64,000 bases of DNA from Bacteroidota bacterium (GCA_024640225.1 JAHEFK010000013.1:26990-90989); one strand, 5' to 3'. Counted from the stretch's first letter, positions 17,148 to 27,105 are shown. Notes: generated from the sequence alone by a model not told the origin. A program made the numbers and translations.

Positions 17148-18986
17148 ATGTCAGATGCTATACAACACGAGTGTGGTCTTGCTTATATAAGACTTCTTAA
17201 GCCCCTTTCCTATTATCAGAAAAAATATGGAACTGCCTTTTACGGCCTCAATAAATTATATTTATTAATGGAGAAACAGCATAATCGAGGCCAAGATGGC
17301 GCCGGTATTGCTGCTGTAAAATTAAATGTAGAACCTGGAAATCCAAGTTCTTACCGAATGCGCGTAAGTGGAGCTCAAGCTATTGCAAAAATATTTCAAA
17401 ACATACAACAAGAAGTAAGTACGTTAGAGAATCTATATCCAGACATTAAAGCGCATCCTGGTTTGATGAAAGGATATTTGAACTTTATGGGAGAAGTGCT
17501 TTTGGGGCATTTACGATATGGCACGCAAGGCAAAAACGATGTTGAGTTTTGTCATCCTTTCGTTAAAGCGCATATCAATCCCACACGAACGCTTACCATG
17601 GCAGGCAATTTCAATTTGGTAAATACGGAAGAGTTGTTTAACAACTTAACATCGACAACCAGTACCTCCAAAGAGAGTGATTTGGGTGCGATGATTGAAA
17701 CAATTCATGAAGCCTTATGCCAAGCGGATGCACATAATCCAGACCAATTAAACCTAGAGCAAATACTTAAAACAGCCGCGATTAATTTTGATGGAGGTTT
17801 TGTATGCAGTGGCCTTGTAGGCAATGGCGATAGTTTTGTGTTAAGAGATGCCCATGGTATTCGTCCAGCTTATTATTTCTGCAATGATGAAATAGTAGTA
17901 GCTGCAAGCGAACGCCCGGCTATTATGACTTCCTTTCATGTTGCTTTAGATGATGTAAAAGAATTGCAGCCAGGTCATGCACTTATTGTAGATGCAAAAG
18001 GCAGTGTAAAAGAAGCAGCAATTTTACCAGCTCAAGAAAAAAAAGCTTGTAGCTTTGAACGCATTTACTTTAGTAGAGGTAGCGATGCTGCTATCTATAA
18101 AGAGCGCATGCAATTAGGAAAAAATTTAGCTGCAAATGTTCTTGAAGCTATTGACAATGATTTAAAGAATACAATTGTTTCTTTTATTCCTAATACGGCA
18201 GAAATAGCATTTTATGGCTTAATTAAAGGACTAGAAGATTATTTAAATGCCATCAAATTAGATCGTATTTTAAATAGAGCACAAGGCCCTGATGATATAA
18301 AAGAAATTATAGAACGACGAGTTAGAATTGAAAAAATTGCCATCAAAGATGTGAAGATGCGCACTTTTATTACTGAAGATGCGTCGAGAAATGAAATGGT
18401 GCAACACGTTTATGATATTACCTACGGCACCGTAAACAAAGGCACCGATACGCTAGTAGTCATTGACGATTCTATTGTTAGAGGTACTACTTTGAGAGAG
18501 AGTATTATAAAAATGCTCGATCGTTTAGGACCTAAACGCATCATTGTTGTTTCTTCTGCTCCTCAAATTAGATATCCCGATTGCTATGGTATAGACATGA
18601 GTAAGATGGGCGATTTTATTGCTTTCCAAGCAGCAGTAGCACTGCTAAAAGAAACAAAGCAAGAGCATATTCTTAATAAGACCTACGAATTGTGTAAAGC
18701 AGCAATTGCTTCCGATTCGGTAGCACAAGAAAATTATGTAAAAGCAATTTACGAGCCTTTTACTGCAATAGAAATTAGTGCAAAAATTGCAGCACTATTA
18801 ACACCAACTGATGTTAATGCTCAAGTAGATATTATCTACCAAACCTTAGAAGGGCTGCATCATGCTTGTCCTGAAAATAAAGGAGATTGGTATTTTACGG
18901 GCAACTACCCAACACCGGGAGGAAATAGAGTAGCCAATAAAGCATTTATCAATTATATGGAACAGAAAGTTGGTAGAGGTTATTAA
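17148..18986 (+). CDS. purF: Amidophosphoribosyltransferase (long Bacteroidota form)
   Basis: First committed step of de novo purine synthesis: PRPP plus glutamine to phosphoribosylamine. 612 residues from the ATG at 17148. The N-terminal Ntn glutaminase has its nucleophile as Cys9 (HECGLA), so an eight-residue propeptide must be removed, as in the Bacillus enzyme. HNRGQDGAG, LLGHLRYGTQG and the mid-domain CSFERIYFSRGSD are typical glutaminase/linker segments. The PRPP-binding loop is VVIDDSIVRGTTLRES near residue 437, followed by SSAPQIRYPDCYGIDM. It is longer than the roughly 470-500 residues of enterobacterial PurF, with extra sequence in the glutaminase part and the C-terminus; this long form is found in Bacteroidota. 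It ends at a strong terminator. Confidence 0.9.
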   Translation: MSDAIQHECGLAYIRLLKPLSYYQKKYGTAFYGLNKLYLLMEKQHNRGQDGAGIAAVKLNVEPGNPSSYRMRVSGAQAIAKIFQNIQQEVSTLENLYPDIKAHPGLMKGYLNFMGEVLLGHLRYGTQGKNDVEFCHPFVKAHINPTRTLTMAGNFNLVNTEELFNNLTSTTSTSKESDLGAMIETIHEALCQADAHNPDQLNLEQILKTAAINFDGGFVCSGLVGNGDSFVLRDAHGIRPAYYFCNDEIVVAASERPAIMTSFHVALDDVKELQPGHALIVDAKGSVKEAAILPAQEKKACSFERIYFSRGSDAAIYKERMQLGKNLAANVLEAIDNDLKNTIVSFIPNTAEIAFYGLIKGLEDYLNAIKLDRILNRAQGPDDIKEIIERRVRIEKIAIKDVKMRTFITEDASRNEMVQHVYDITYGTVNKGTDTLVVIDDSIVRGTTLRESIIKMLDRLGPKRIIVVSSAPQIRYPDCYGIDMSKMGDFIAFQAAVALLKETKQEHILNKTYELCKAAIASDSVAQENYVKAIYEPFTAIEISAKIAALLTPTDVNAQVDIIYQTLEGLHHACPENKGDWYFTGNYPTPGGNRVANKAFINYMEQKVGRGY

Positions 18987-19021
18987 AAAAAAGGTGCTGT
19001 TTTAAACAGCACCTTTTTTTT
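18985..19021. terminator. Bidirectional terminator between purF and the M1 peptidase gene
   Basis: Inverted repeat 18993-19013 (GGTGCTGTTT / AAACAGCACC) with an A-run before and T-run after. The T-run overlaps the last codon region of the convergent peptidase gene. Confidence 0.9.
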
Positions 19022-22000
19022 AGAAACATCTTCCAATACCCACAACCCATCTAAAGGCTGTAAAGTCAGGCTGATTGGCAGGAGTTCTATTTATAAATAT
19101 CGGCAAGTCAATACGAAGCACTAAGGGCTTCACACGCGTAAAGGGACCGTAATTTTTTATCGTAAAGGCAGCACCTATACCCGCATCTGCTCGCAACGCA
19201 CTCAGCTTAGACGTGTATGTAGATTGATTATAAACACCACTTTGATTAGCACTTAAATTAATAAGTCCAGCATCTGCAAAAGCATATGCATCTGCTTTAA
19301 TCCATTTATTGAATATAGCCGGTTTCCAATTAATATAATTTGAAAACTCAACTTCCATATTAAATCCCATACCGCTTGTTCCTTTAAAGGCCGTATAGAT
19401 CGTTCCATTCTTTTCTTCCACCGGCACATAACCAGCATAACCTCTTAAATTGAGTCCTCCACCCTGCTGAAAATTATTCGTTGCATCTGTTGAGTAACCC
19501 TGCCATGCTGTAGGGATAAAACCAATACTTCTTGTATACTTATTATTCATTAACTCCTCCGGACTAGCACCAGCTAAATACAAAGCACTTTCGTTTGGCA
19601 CACTAGAACCTTTACCATAGCGAGCTATCCATCTTGTTTTAACCAATAACTTATTCCATTTATTAATGTTGATAGCCTCTAATTGCGCATAAGAATAATT
19701 AAAGGCATTGGCTCCTGTACCAACAAAAAATGGAGCTCTTATACTTGCTGTGTACTTTCCATTTCCATGTTGATAATGATAAGTGTGTGTCCAAGAAATA
19801 TTTAAATTACTATTGGGTTGTAAACGAACACTACTCCATTCATTAGGATACATCAAATAATCAATATCATATGAAAATGGTCGCCACATAGTTTGCGCTA
19901 CCATTTTAATATCATTTGACTTATTGATTGTCCAAGCAAGCCCTAATTTGTGTTGTTGCAAACCATCAACAAAGGCGCTATACAATTGCCACTTTAAGCT
20001 TGGGATTTGAATAGAAAGCGGTGATTGATAAGATAAAATATAATTTACTGGGGCATACTTTTTATACCAAGCTTCACTTTTAGTACTTAAATAATCATAG
20101 CCTTGCAATACATGTGTATTTAACCATGCAGAAAATTTATACTCATGCATTGATTGTTGCTGATAGGACCCTTCGGCATGCACCCCAAGTTTAATACCGT
20201 CTACCGGATTCCACCAAATATCGGGGCGAATTAAATGATGCATTTTTAAACGATCCATAGGAATGGACTGTAATAAATCCAATTTAAAATCCATTTTATT
20301 ATTGATCGCCGAGCCTGATTTGCTATAACTATTATCGAGCATATTGATATCTGCCAATCGATTGCTTGGATCTATTACTACTTTATTAATGCCAGAAGGT
20401 ATTTGCACTAAGGCATCATAGGTTTCATTTAAAATTCCATATCCAAACCACTTAGGCAAAATTGTAGCTGTAGTATTTTTCTTAAACCAAGTATTGGGGA
20501 TATAAAATTTATAAGCTGCCCCATTGTTTGCAATTACTGATAAATCAATAGGCATTTGCATACTACCTTTTCTTCTTAAGGTAATAGAAAAAGAATCATT
20601 TGAATTGATTCGCTTATACGAAGCTACTTCATAGTCAATTGACTTAGTTGTTTCTATCCATTGATCAAAAAACCAATTCAAATCTACCTTGGTGTATTGA
20701 ATAATTGAGTTTCTAAAATCTTCAAAATACGGATGCGCAAATTGCCATTGTGAAAAATAGTGCTTCATAGCATTTGAAAACAACTCATCACCCAATGTAT
20801 ATTGCAAATTAACCAACATAGACGCCGTTTTGTAGTACACCAATCGATAGCCACCATCATGCCCTAGTGCGTTATTAAAATCATCGGAGTGTGTATTCAA
20901 TGTAGCATCATCATGGGTAAGTGCATCATGCGTATATACATTTAATACTCGCGTATCAAAAGGTGCCTTATATTGATAAGCGATTTTTTTAATAAAATTA
21001 GTTGGTTTGCTTTCTAAAATTGTATCGCCATCAATTTTCTGCATACCCCAAGCAGTTAAGTACTGAGTGAATCCTTCATCTAAAGAAGCTCTGTACGTTT
21101 CGTTGTTACCAACCATGCCATAAAACCAATTATGTGCGATTTCATGCACTAATAAGCCTCTGTAATCTGGATCACCGCCACCGTCTAAAGTCAACATAGG
21201 ATATTCCATTCCATCATTTGCATCTGCAGCAACCATTTTAGGATATTGATAGCGACCAAAATCGCGAGAGAATGTTTGAATAATTTTCGCTACAAAGTCA
21301 GCTGAATTTTGCCATGAAGCCGCATGTGGTTCTTGCACTAAACCAACACATTGAATACCCTCCCAATCTACAATACTCATTCTATATGATGGATCTGCGG
21401 TAAATGCAAAATCATGAACATTATCAGCATGGAATTTCCATATTTTACGTTTCCCTTTTTCGTACGGAATGATAATAGAAGGCGTATCATTTGGTTTTGC
21501 TTGGGCAAAATTTTTCACGTCAATTTTACGAAGTAAAGAATCGGGCAATACTTCATTTTTATTTTGCAAAACTCCAGTTGCCTCCACTATATAGTTAGAT
21601 GGAAAATCTAATTGCACATCAAAAGATCCAAAATCGCCATAAAATTCTTTATTCAAATGTTGATAAGTATCCCATCCAAATTTAGCATCATACACACTTA
21701 TTTTAGGATACCATTGCACTCCATTAAAATGCGTAAAGCCCCAAGCATTGTACATTTGCATCCTTCTTCTAGTCGAAGTCTTATCATAGTAAGTAGCAAA
21801 CATCAAACTCAATGTCACTTTCTCCTTTGGCAATAAAGGTTTTGGCAAATACACCTTTAAAATAGTATTATCTAATTCCATTTGCGCATTTATGCCGTCT
21901 ACAACAATGGAATTAATTTCAATCCCTTTACCCATTCTTTCATTGGGACCTAATGGGGATTGTGCAAAATTTGCTTTTTCTAATGCTCGCAAATACGATT

Positions 22001-22286
22001 TATTAATAAATGCATTTTGGTATAAATGAAAATAGACAAAACGTAAGGTGTCCGGCGAGTTATTAAAATATTCTAAATCCTCGATGGCATCAATTTTTTT
22101 AGCCTCTTCATCTATCCTAGCGGCAATAGTATAGTGTACATCTTGTTGCCAATAAGCAGCATGCGGTTTTCTATTTTGCCAATAAAGGGGATTATTACTG
22201 TTTCTAAAAGAATTACTATTAATCAATTGTGCTTGAAGCGAATTGACCAATAAAAAGGTAAAAAGCAATACAGTAGATTTTTTCAT
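19020..22286 (-). CDS. M1 family zinc metallopeptidase with C-terminal barrel-like region
   Basis: Exported protein of about 1088 residues. After the signal peptide (MKKSTVLLFTFLLVNSLQAQ) comes an aminopeptidase-N-like N-domain, then the gluzincin catalytic site HEIAHNW near residue 380 with the third zinc ligand in ASLDEGFTQYLT. The usual GxMEN exopeptidase motif is represented by ANDGMEYPM. The last 400 residues are beta-rich (SAWLNTHVLQGYDY, GGGLNLRGYAGYVP, ending in GIGRCF), resembling an outer-membrane barrel, so the enzyme may be outer-membrane bound; this is inference. The ATG at 22286 is preferred to a start three codons earlier. It lies 25 bases after the anti-sigma gene, in one transcriptional direction with it. 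Confidence 0.85.
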   Translation of the reverse strand: MKKSTVLLFTFLLVNSLQAQLINSNSFRNSNNPLYWQNRKPHAAYWQQDVHYTIAARIDEEAKKIDAIEDLEYFNNSPDTLRFVYFHLYQNAFINKSYLRALEKANFAQSPLGPNERMGKGIEINSIVVDGINAQMELDNTILKVYLPKPLLPKEKVTLSLMFATYYDKTSTRRRMQMYNAWGFTHFNGVQWYPKISVYDAKFGWDTYQHLNKEFYGDFGSFDVQLDFPSNYIVEATGVLQNKNEVLPDSLLRKIDVKNFAQAKPNDTPSIIIPYEKGKRKIWKFHADNVHDFAFTADPSYRMSIVDWEGIQCVGLVQEPHAASWQNSADFVAKIIQTFSRDFGRYQYPKMVAADANDGMEYPMLTLDGGGDPDYRGLLVHEIAHNWFYGMVGNNETYRASLDEGFTQYLTAWGMQKIDGDTILESKPTNFIKKIAYQYKAPFDTRVLNVYTHDALTHDDATLNTHSDDFNNALGHDGGYRLVYYKTASMLVNLQYTLGDELFSNAMKHYFSQWQFAHPYFEDFRNSIIQYTKVDLNWFFDQWIETTKSIDYEVASYKRINSNDSFSITLRRKGSMQMPIDLSVIANNGAAYKFYIPNTWFKKNTTATILPKWFGYGILNETYDALVQIPSGINKVVIDPSNRLADINMLDNSYSKSGSAINNKMDFKLDLLQSIPMDRLKMHHLIRPDIWWNPVDGIKLGVHAEGSYQQQSMHEYKFSAWLNTHVLQGYDYLSTKSEAWYKKYAPVNYILSYQSPLSIQIPSLKWQLYSAFVDGLQQHKLGLAWTINKSNDIKMVAQTMWRPFSYDIDYLMYPNEWSSVRLQPNSNLNISWTHTYHYQHGNGKYTASIRAPFFVGTGANAFNYSYAQLEAININKWNKLLVKTRWIARYGKGSSVPNESALYLAGASPEELMNNKYTRSIGFIPTAWQGYSTDATNNFQQGGGLNLRGYAGYVPVEEKNGTIYTAFKGTSGMGFNMEVEFSNYINWKPAIFNKWIKADAYAFADAGLINLSANQSGVYNQSTYTSKLSALRADAGIGAAFTIKNYGPFTRVKPLVLRIDLPIFINRTPANQPDFTAFRWVVGIGRCF

Positions 22287-22311
22287 AAATAGCATTATTG
22301 AACAACTAAAT

Positions 22312-22701
22312 TTAATAAAAGTGATAGGTATTATTGAGCAAATATAAAATGAACAACCAACTTACTAAGAGTAAAAAAAATAACAAGCCCGTCCAAATTG
22401 ATCTTGTATTTTTAAATGTTTTATTGATTACAACAGGGACTTCCTGATCCGCAATTATTTCATTTTGCATTTTAAGATGCTCATCAATAAATTGTTTATC
22501 CAAATCTAGGTGCGCCGACCAATCCATCTTAAACTGCTTTAAAGCATGCGCAGCATCATAACAAAACCAACAGGAACACAGATGAAACTCTACCGCATTT
22601 AATTCTTCGGGCTCTAAAACATTAAGCACATAGGCGTTCAATTGCTGTTTTGTTAAACAGGCACTAGGTTGCATAATATAAGCGGTATCTTTAATGCGCA
22701 T
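22312..22701 (-). CDS. ZAS-type membrane anti-sigma factor
   Basis: 129 residues. The N-terminal half has the zinc-binding anti-sigma signature H-x3-C-x2-C, visible as HLCSCWFC, after an LTKQQLNAYVLNVLEPEE helix typical of anti-sigma zinc-finger domains. The C-terminal end is a single membrane helix (IWTGLLFFLLLVSWLFILYL), so it anchors in the inner membrane with the zinc domain in the cytoplasm. It overlaps the end of the sigma gene by 11 bases, which indicates coupled translation; an internal ATG at 22674 is a possible alternative start. The cognate partner is presumably the adjacent sigma factor. Confidence 0.75.
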   Translation of the reverse strand: MRIKDTAYIMQPSACLTKQQLNAYVLNVLEPEELNAVEFHLCSCWFCYDAAHALKQFKMDWSAHLDLDKQFIDEHLKMQNEIIADQEVPVVINKTFKNTRSIWTGLLFFLLLVSWLFILYLLNNTYHFY

Positions 22702-23281
22702 GCAGATCTAACTTTTGGTGCGAAATTACTTCAAGAGCAGCTTGTATTAAATGCAAACGATATTTGTATAAAATAGTTCGGATACTAAATTCGTCATTAC
22801 CAACCAACAAGGCAATCTCTTTAAATGATTTTTTGTGTGTATAGAATAGCTCCGCGATGTTTTCCGCATCGTTAGAACTTTGCACTTTTTCAAACAACGC
22901 ATTAGATGCTTCAGGATTGTGCTGTACAAACTTATAAATTTCTAATTCTTGTAAATAAGCGCTGTTTAATTTTTCATGTACTAAAAAGTCTGCTGTATCT
23001 AAAACAATATTATTTTGAGCTAAACAATGATTTCTGGTAATTTGATACAACCATGCTTTAAAATTGGTAATCGGAACGCGTTCTGCCAAATCCATGATAT
23101 TGATAAACAAATGTACTGTAGCTAACCTAGCGGCATGAACTTCCTTTAAAATGCCAAAAGAAATTGCAAAAACCAAATGGGCATATCGATCGAAAAGCAT
23201 TTTTATAGCTTCCGTATCCTTTTTATTGGCAAACAATGCCAATAGCGCTTCATCCGTTTGATATAAATAGGTAGTTTTCAA
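22691..23281 (-). CDS. Divergent ECF-type sigma factor
   Basis: 196 residues, weakly similar to ECF sigma factors. Region 2 is seen in AIKMLFDRYAHLVFAISFGIL and in FKAWLYQITRNHCLAQ. Region 4 is LFYTHKKSFKEIALLVG followed by SIRTILYKYRLHL, a helix-turn-helix pattern. The middle of region 2 (VHAARLATVHLFINIMDLAE) keeps the expected spacing but has lost the usual acidic residues. The start is a TTG at 23279-23281; I see no in-frame ATG just upstream. The next gene overlaps it and encodes a ZAS anti-sigma factor, which strongly supports the assignment. Confidence 0.75.
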   Translation of the reverse strand: MKTTYLYQTDEALLALFANKKDTEAIKMLFDRYAHLVFAISFGILKEVHAARLATVHLFINIMDLAERVPITNFKAWLYQITRNHCLAQNNIVLDTADFLVHEKLNSAYLQELEIYKFVQHNPEASNALFEKVQSSNDAENIAELFYTHKKSFKEIALLVGNDEFSIRTILYKYRLHLIQAALEVISHQKLDLHAH

Positions 23282-23398
23282 AAAAAATATACTTACAACC
23301 GCTAAGGTACTACATTACATGTATCCATTTAAATAGAATGCCATAAACTTATAAACACCAGTTCACACTAAAAAATAAGGAAATAAACGGTAAGAATA

Positions 23399-23429
23399 TT
23401 GCAATTTGGCAACATATAAAGTATATTTG
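23399..23429 (+). promoter_or_regulatory. Promoter of the membrane pyrophosphatase gene (TTG - 20 bp - TATATTTG)
   Basis: TTG at 23399-23401 and TATATTTG at 23422-23429 match the Bacteroidota promoter pattern. The -7 box ends 32 bases before the ATG at 23462. Confidence 0.6.
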
Positions 23430-23461
23430 CGGTCATTTAATTAATTTTAAAACCAGAGAAA

Positions 23462-25786
23462 ATGGATAAATTATTCTATTTAGTTCCGGCATTTGGTGTA
23501 GTAGCTTTATTATTTACAGCTATTAAGAGTGCTTGGGTAAGCAAACAAAGTGCTGGCAACGACCGCATGAAAGAAATTGCAGGGTATATTGCAGAAGGGG
23601 CTATGGCCTTCTTGAAAGCAGAATACAAGGTAATGAGTTATTTCGTAGTGATTGCTGCTTTATTATTAGGCATCATGGGTTATAGCGATGCAAAAAGCCA
23701 TTGGTCTATTGCTGTTGCCTTTGTAATTGGTGCTTTTTTCAGTGCCTTAGCGGGCTATTTAGGTATGCGTATTGCAACCAAAAGTAACGTACGTACAGCT
23801 GAAGCTGCTAAAACTAGTTTAAGCAAAGCCTTAAAAGTATCTTTTACAGGTGGTTCTGTAATGGGTATGGGTGTTGCCGGATTAGCGGTATTAGGTTTAG
23901 GTAGCTTATTTATTGTATTAAAAATGTATTTCGCAGCTGATGCGAGTGTAGATAGCGAAGAAATGCAACGTGCTATTGAAGTACTTACTGGTTTCTCTCT
24001 AGGAGCTGAGTCTATTGCATTGTTTGCGCGTGTAGGCGGTGGTATTTACACTAAAGCTGCCGATGTTGGTGCGGATTTAGTAGGTAAAGTTGAAGCTGGC
24101 ATCCCTGAAGATGATCCACGCAACCCTGCAACCATTGCAGATAACGTAGGTGACAATGTAGGAGACGTAGCTGGTATGGGTGCCGATCTATTCGGTTCTT
24201 ATGTAGCAACGGTATTAGCTACTATGGTATTAGGTAGAGAAACAACAAGTGCAGGTGATGCATTTGGTGGTTTAGCACCGATTTTATTGCCTATGTTAAT
24301 AGCAGGTGTTGGTATTATACTTTCTATCATTGGTACGTTCTTCGTTCGTATTTCTGAAAGTGCCGGTTTAAGCACCGTTAAAGTTCAGAATGCATTGAAT
24401 ATGGGTAACTATGGTTCTATTGTATTAACCGCTATTGCTTGTTATTTCTTGTCAACTGAAATTTTACCTGCAACAATGAGTCTACGTGGATTTGACTTCA
24501 CAAATATGGATGTATTCTATTCTATCTTAGTAGGTTTAGCGGTTGGCACCTTAATGAGTATTATTACTGAATATTATACAGCCATGGGCAAACGTCCAGT
24601 AATGAGTATTGTTAAACAATCTGCTACTGGCCATGCAACTAATATCATTGGTGGATTAGCAATTGGTATGGAATCAACATTCTTACCAATGATCGTTTTA
24701 GCAGCTGGTATCTTTGGCTCTTATTATTTTGCTGGATTATATGGTGTGGCTATTGCTGCTGCTGGTATGATGGCAACAACGGCTATGCAATTAGCAATTG
24801 ACGCATTCGGTCCGATTGCTGATAATGCAGGTGGTATCGCAGAAATGAGTGAATTGCCTGCTGAAGTTCGTGAAAAAACAGATATTTTGGATGCTGTTGG
24901 TAATACTACTGCTGCTACTGGTAAAGGCTTTGCCATTGCATCAGCTGCTCTTACGGCGTTGGCTTTATTTGCTGCCTTTGTTGGTATTGCAGGTATTGAT
25001 GGTATCGATATTTACAGAGCTGATGTATTAGCAGGTTTATTCGTTGGAGCTATGATTCCTTTCATCTTCTCTTCATTAGCTATTCGTGCGGTGGGTGAAG
25101 CGGCTATGGCCATGGTTGAAGAAGTTCGTCGTCAGTTCAGAGAAATTCCAGGTATTATGGAAGGTACTGGCAAACCACAATACGATAAATGTGTAGCAAT
25201 CTCTACAGAGGCTTCTATCAAAAAAATGATGTTGCCAGGTGCTATTGCTATCATCTCTCCTATTATTATCGGCTTCTTATTAGGCCCTGAAGTATTAGGT
25301 GGATTTTTAGCAGGTGCTACTGTAAGTGGTGTACTAATGGGTATGTTCCAAAACAATGCTGGTGGCGCTTGGGATAATGCAAAAAAATCATTTGAAAAAG
25401 GTGTTGAGATCAATGGTAAAATGGAATACAAAAAATCGGAGCCACACAAAGCATCTGTTACAGGTGATACGGTTGGAGATCCATTTAAAGATACTTCTGG
25501 TCCTTCTATGAACATCCTTATCAAATTGATGAGTATTGTATCTTTAGTAATTGCACCTACTTTAAGCGGCATATTCCACGACAATATTCAACAACATAGA
25601 ATAGAAAAAATGGAAACGATGATGCAAGCTTGTCATAAAGCAGGTTGCACGCCAGAGCAATGCGAACAAGTGATGGGTTCTTCTTCATCAAAAGCATGTT
25701 GCGCAGATACTGCTGCAGCTGCAGAAGAAGTTGCTACTCCTCAAGTAGACACTGCAAACACTACCAATACAACTCCTAGTAACTAA
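23462..25786 (+). CDS. hppA: Membrane-bound ion-pumping pyrophosphatase, K+-dependent type
   Basis: Hydrolyses PPi and uses the energy to pump H+ and/or Na+ across the inner membrane; 774 residues with about 16 membrane helices. Catalytic segments are [19 protein letters not shown] (near residue 199), [23 protein letters not shown], and [17 protein letters not shown]. The residue that decides K+ dependence is Ala484 in [10 protein letters not shown], with Gly487 three places later; K+-independent enzymes have Lys and Thr there. The sequence does not let me tell H+ from Na+ pumping. A tail after about residue 715 carries five cysteines (724, 729, 734, 746, 747) and a Thr/Asn/Ala-rich end, which the core family does not need. 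A shared terminator follows. Confidence 0.94.
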   Translation: MDKLFYLVPAFGVVALLFTAIKSAWVSKQSAGNDRMKEIAGYIAEGAMAFLKAEYKVMSYFVVIAALLLGIMGYSDAKSHWSIAVAFVIGAFFSALAGYLGMRIATKSNVRTAEAAKTSLSKALKVSFTGGSVMGMGVAGLAVLGLGSLFIVLKMYFAADASVDSEEMQRAIEVLTGFSLGAESIALFARVGGGIYTKAADVGADLVGKVEAGIPEDDPRNPATIADNVGDNVGDVAGMGADLFGSYVATVLATMVLGRETTSAGDAFGGLAPILLPMLIAGVGIILSIIGTFFVRISESAGLSTVKVQNALNMGNYGSIVLTAIACYFLSTEILPATMSLRGFDFTNMDVFYSILVGLAVGTLMSIITEYYTAMGKRPVMSIVKQSATGHATNIIGGLAIGMESTFLPMIVLAAGIFGSYYFAGLYGVAIAAAGMMATTAMQLAIDAFGPIADNAGGIAEMSELPAEVREKTDILDAVGNTTAATGKGFAIASAALTALALFAAFVGIAGIDGIDIYRADVLAGLFVGAMIPFIFSSLAIRAVGEAAMAMVEEVRRQFREIPGIMEGTGKPQYDKCVAISTEASIKKMMLPGAIAIISPIIIGFLLGPEVLGGFLAGATVSGVLMGMFQNNAGGAWDNAKKSFEKGVEINGKMEYKKSEPHKASVTGDTVGDPFKDTSGPSMNILIKLMSIVSLVIAPTLSGIFHDNIQQHRIEKMETMMQACHKAGCTPEQCEQVMGSSSSKACCADTAAAAEEVATPQVDTANTTNTTPSN

Positions 25787-25805
25787 ACTAGAAAATAGCA
25801 ACTAA

Positions 25806-25838
25806 AAATAAAAGCCTCCAATTGGAGGCTTTTATTTT
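25806..25838. terminator. Bidirectional terminator between hppA and the GT2 gene
   Basis: Perfect palindrome 25811-25832 (AAAGCCTCCAA / TTGGAGGCTTT) with T-rich sequence on both outer sides. Confidence 0.88.
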
Positions 25839-25860
25839 TAGTTGAATACGAATGGAGGTA

Positions 25861-26604
25861 CTAGTTTTTATAAAGTGGACTTTTTATGAGTCCCCATTTG
25901 TGTAAGCGATGCGTAAGCGACACACGCAACACGCCTAAGCCATATTCCATACTTCTTTTAAAATTAATGCTACTCGCTTCATCAAAATATTTAGTTGGAC
26001 AAGTAATTTCTCCAATTTCAAATCCATTCATGAAAATCTGAGAGATCATTTCATTATCAAAAACAAAATCATCACTATTGTGTGTAAAGTCAATACTACG
26101 TATTACTTCAGCAGAAAATGCTCTATAGCCTGTATGGTATTCGCTTAGTTTCTCATTGATTACAATATTTTCAAAGAGTGTTAAAAAACGATTCGCAATA
26201 TATTTATACATTGGCATGCCTCCTTTCAAGGCGCCTTTACCTAAAATTCTTGAGCCAAAGGAAACTGGATAAACATCGTAGGCTATCATTGAAGCCATAG
26301 CATGAATTAACATGGGCGTATATTGATAATCGGGATGCAACATCACTACAATATCAGCACCCAATTCTAAAGCTTTAGCATAACAACTTTTCTGATTGCC
26401 CCCATAGCCTTTATTGACCTCATGTTTTATAATATGACGGATACCAATAGATTGCGCTACCGCCACCGTATTATCCGGACTATTATCATCTACAAGCACT
26501 ACATCATCCACAATATCAAAAGGGATTTCTTTATAGGTGCGTTCTAAAGTTTGTGCTGCTCGGTAAGCAGGTAATACAATAATTATTTTTTTACCATTAA
26601 GCAT
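25861..26604 (-). CDS. Glycosyltransferase family 2 (dolichol-phosphate mannosyltransferase-like)
   Basis: GT-A fold glycosyltransferase, 247 residues. The nucleotide-sugar site is VVLVDDNSPDNTVAVAQ near residue 34, the metal-binding DxD-like motif is in VVMLHPDYQYTP, and the acceptor side has EYHTGYRAFSAEVI. No membrane helices, so it works on the cytoplasmic face, probably transferring sugar to a polyprenyl phosphate carrier. The sugar is not determined by the sequence. The thioesterase gene lies 30 bases upstream on the same strand. Confidence 0.88.
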   Translation of the reverse strand: MLNGKKIIIVLPAYRAAQTLERTYKEIPFDIVDDVVLVDDNSPDNTVAVAQSIGIRHIIKHEVNKGYGGNQKSCYAKALELGADIVVMLHPDYQYTPMLIHAMASMIAYDVYPVSFGSRILGKGALKGGMPMYKYIANRFLTLFENIVINEKLSEYHTGYRAFSAEVIRSIDFTHNSDDFVFDNEMISQIFMNGFEIGEITCPTKYFDEASSINFKRSMEYGLGVLRVSLTHRLHKWGLIKSPLYKN

Positions 26605-26634
26605 AGGCTAGTATTGGATTGTAAAGATACTAAA

Positions 26635-27105
26635 TTAATTATTAGGCATCGTTGCTTGCATGCCGGTAACTACCAAATGACTTGTAGCCGTAGCTAATAA
26701 AGTACCATTTTCATGATGCACTTCACTTTTTACATACATCATCTTTTTGCCATGTCTGATTACCTCTGCAGAAACCAGCATTCGTTCGCCTACTTTAATT
26801 GCATATAAAAAATCAACTTGCAAATTTACACTAGTATAGAAGGTAGGCGCCTCAAGACTAACTACGGCCCAGCCAATAGCTTCATCTATAGCCAAAGCCA
26901 TCATACCACCATGTATCATACCAAACGGGTTAGCCATTTCTGGACGAATAGGCAATGAAATAGTAGCATGCCCCTTTTCAATTTTCTCCAAGGTAAACTG
27001 CAACCAGTTACCTGCTGCAGATCGAGAGGCTGTTACTACTTTATTTAAAAAAGTAGTTTTCAAATAGTCTAATAAGTGACCCGGCTGATAAGGATGTTGT
27101 TCCAT
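26635..27105 (-). CDS. PaaI family hotdog thioesterase
   Basis: 156 residues with a single hotdog domain. The signature NPFGMIHGGMMALAIDEAIGWAV near residues 63-85 contains the HGG turn and the acidic catalytic residue, followed by TSVNLQVDFLYAIKVGE. Family members hydrolyse acyl- or aryl-CoA thioesters. Substrate unknown. It is divergent from oxyR and upstream of the GT2 gene with a 30-base gap. Confidence 0.85.
   Translation of the reverse strand: MEQHPYQPGHLLDYLKTTFLNKVVTASRSAAGNWLQFTLEKIEKGHATISLPIRPEMANPFGMIHGGMMALAIDEAIGWAVVSLEAPTFYTSVNLQVDFLYAIKVGERMLVSAEVIRHGKKMMYVKSEVHHENGTLLATATSHLVVTGMQATMPNN

Noticed and set aside
17148..17200. PurF lacking its N-terminal nucleophile, because Cys is residue 9
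   Set aside because: Removal of a short propeptide to expose Cys is known for PurF of the Bacillus type, and the ECG context is right.
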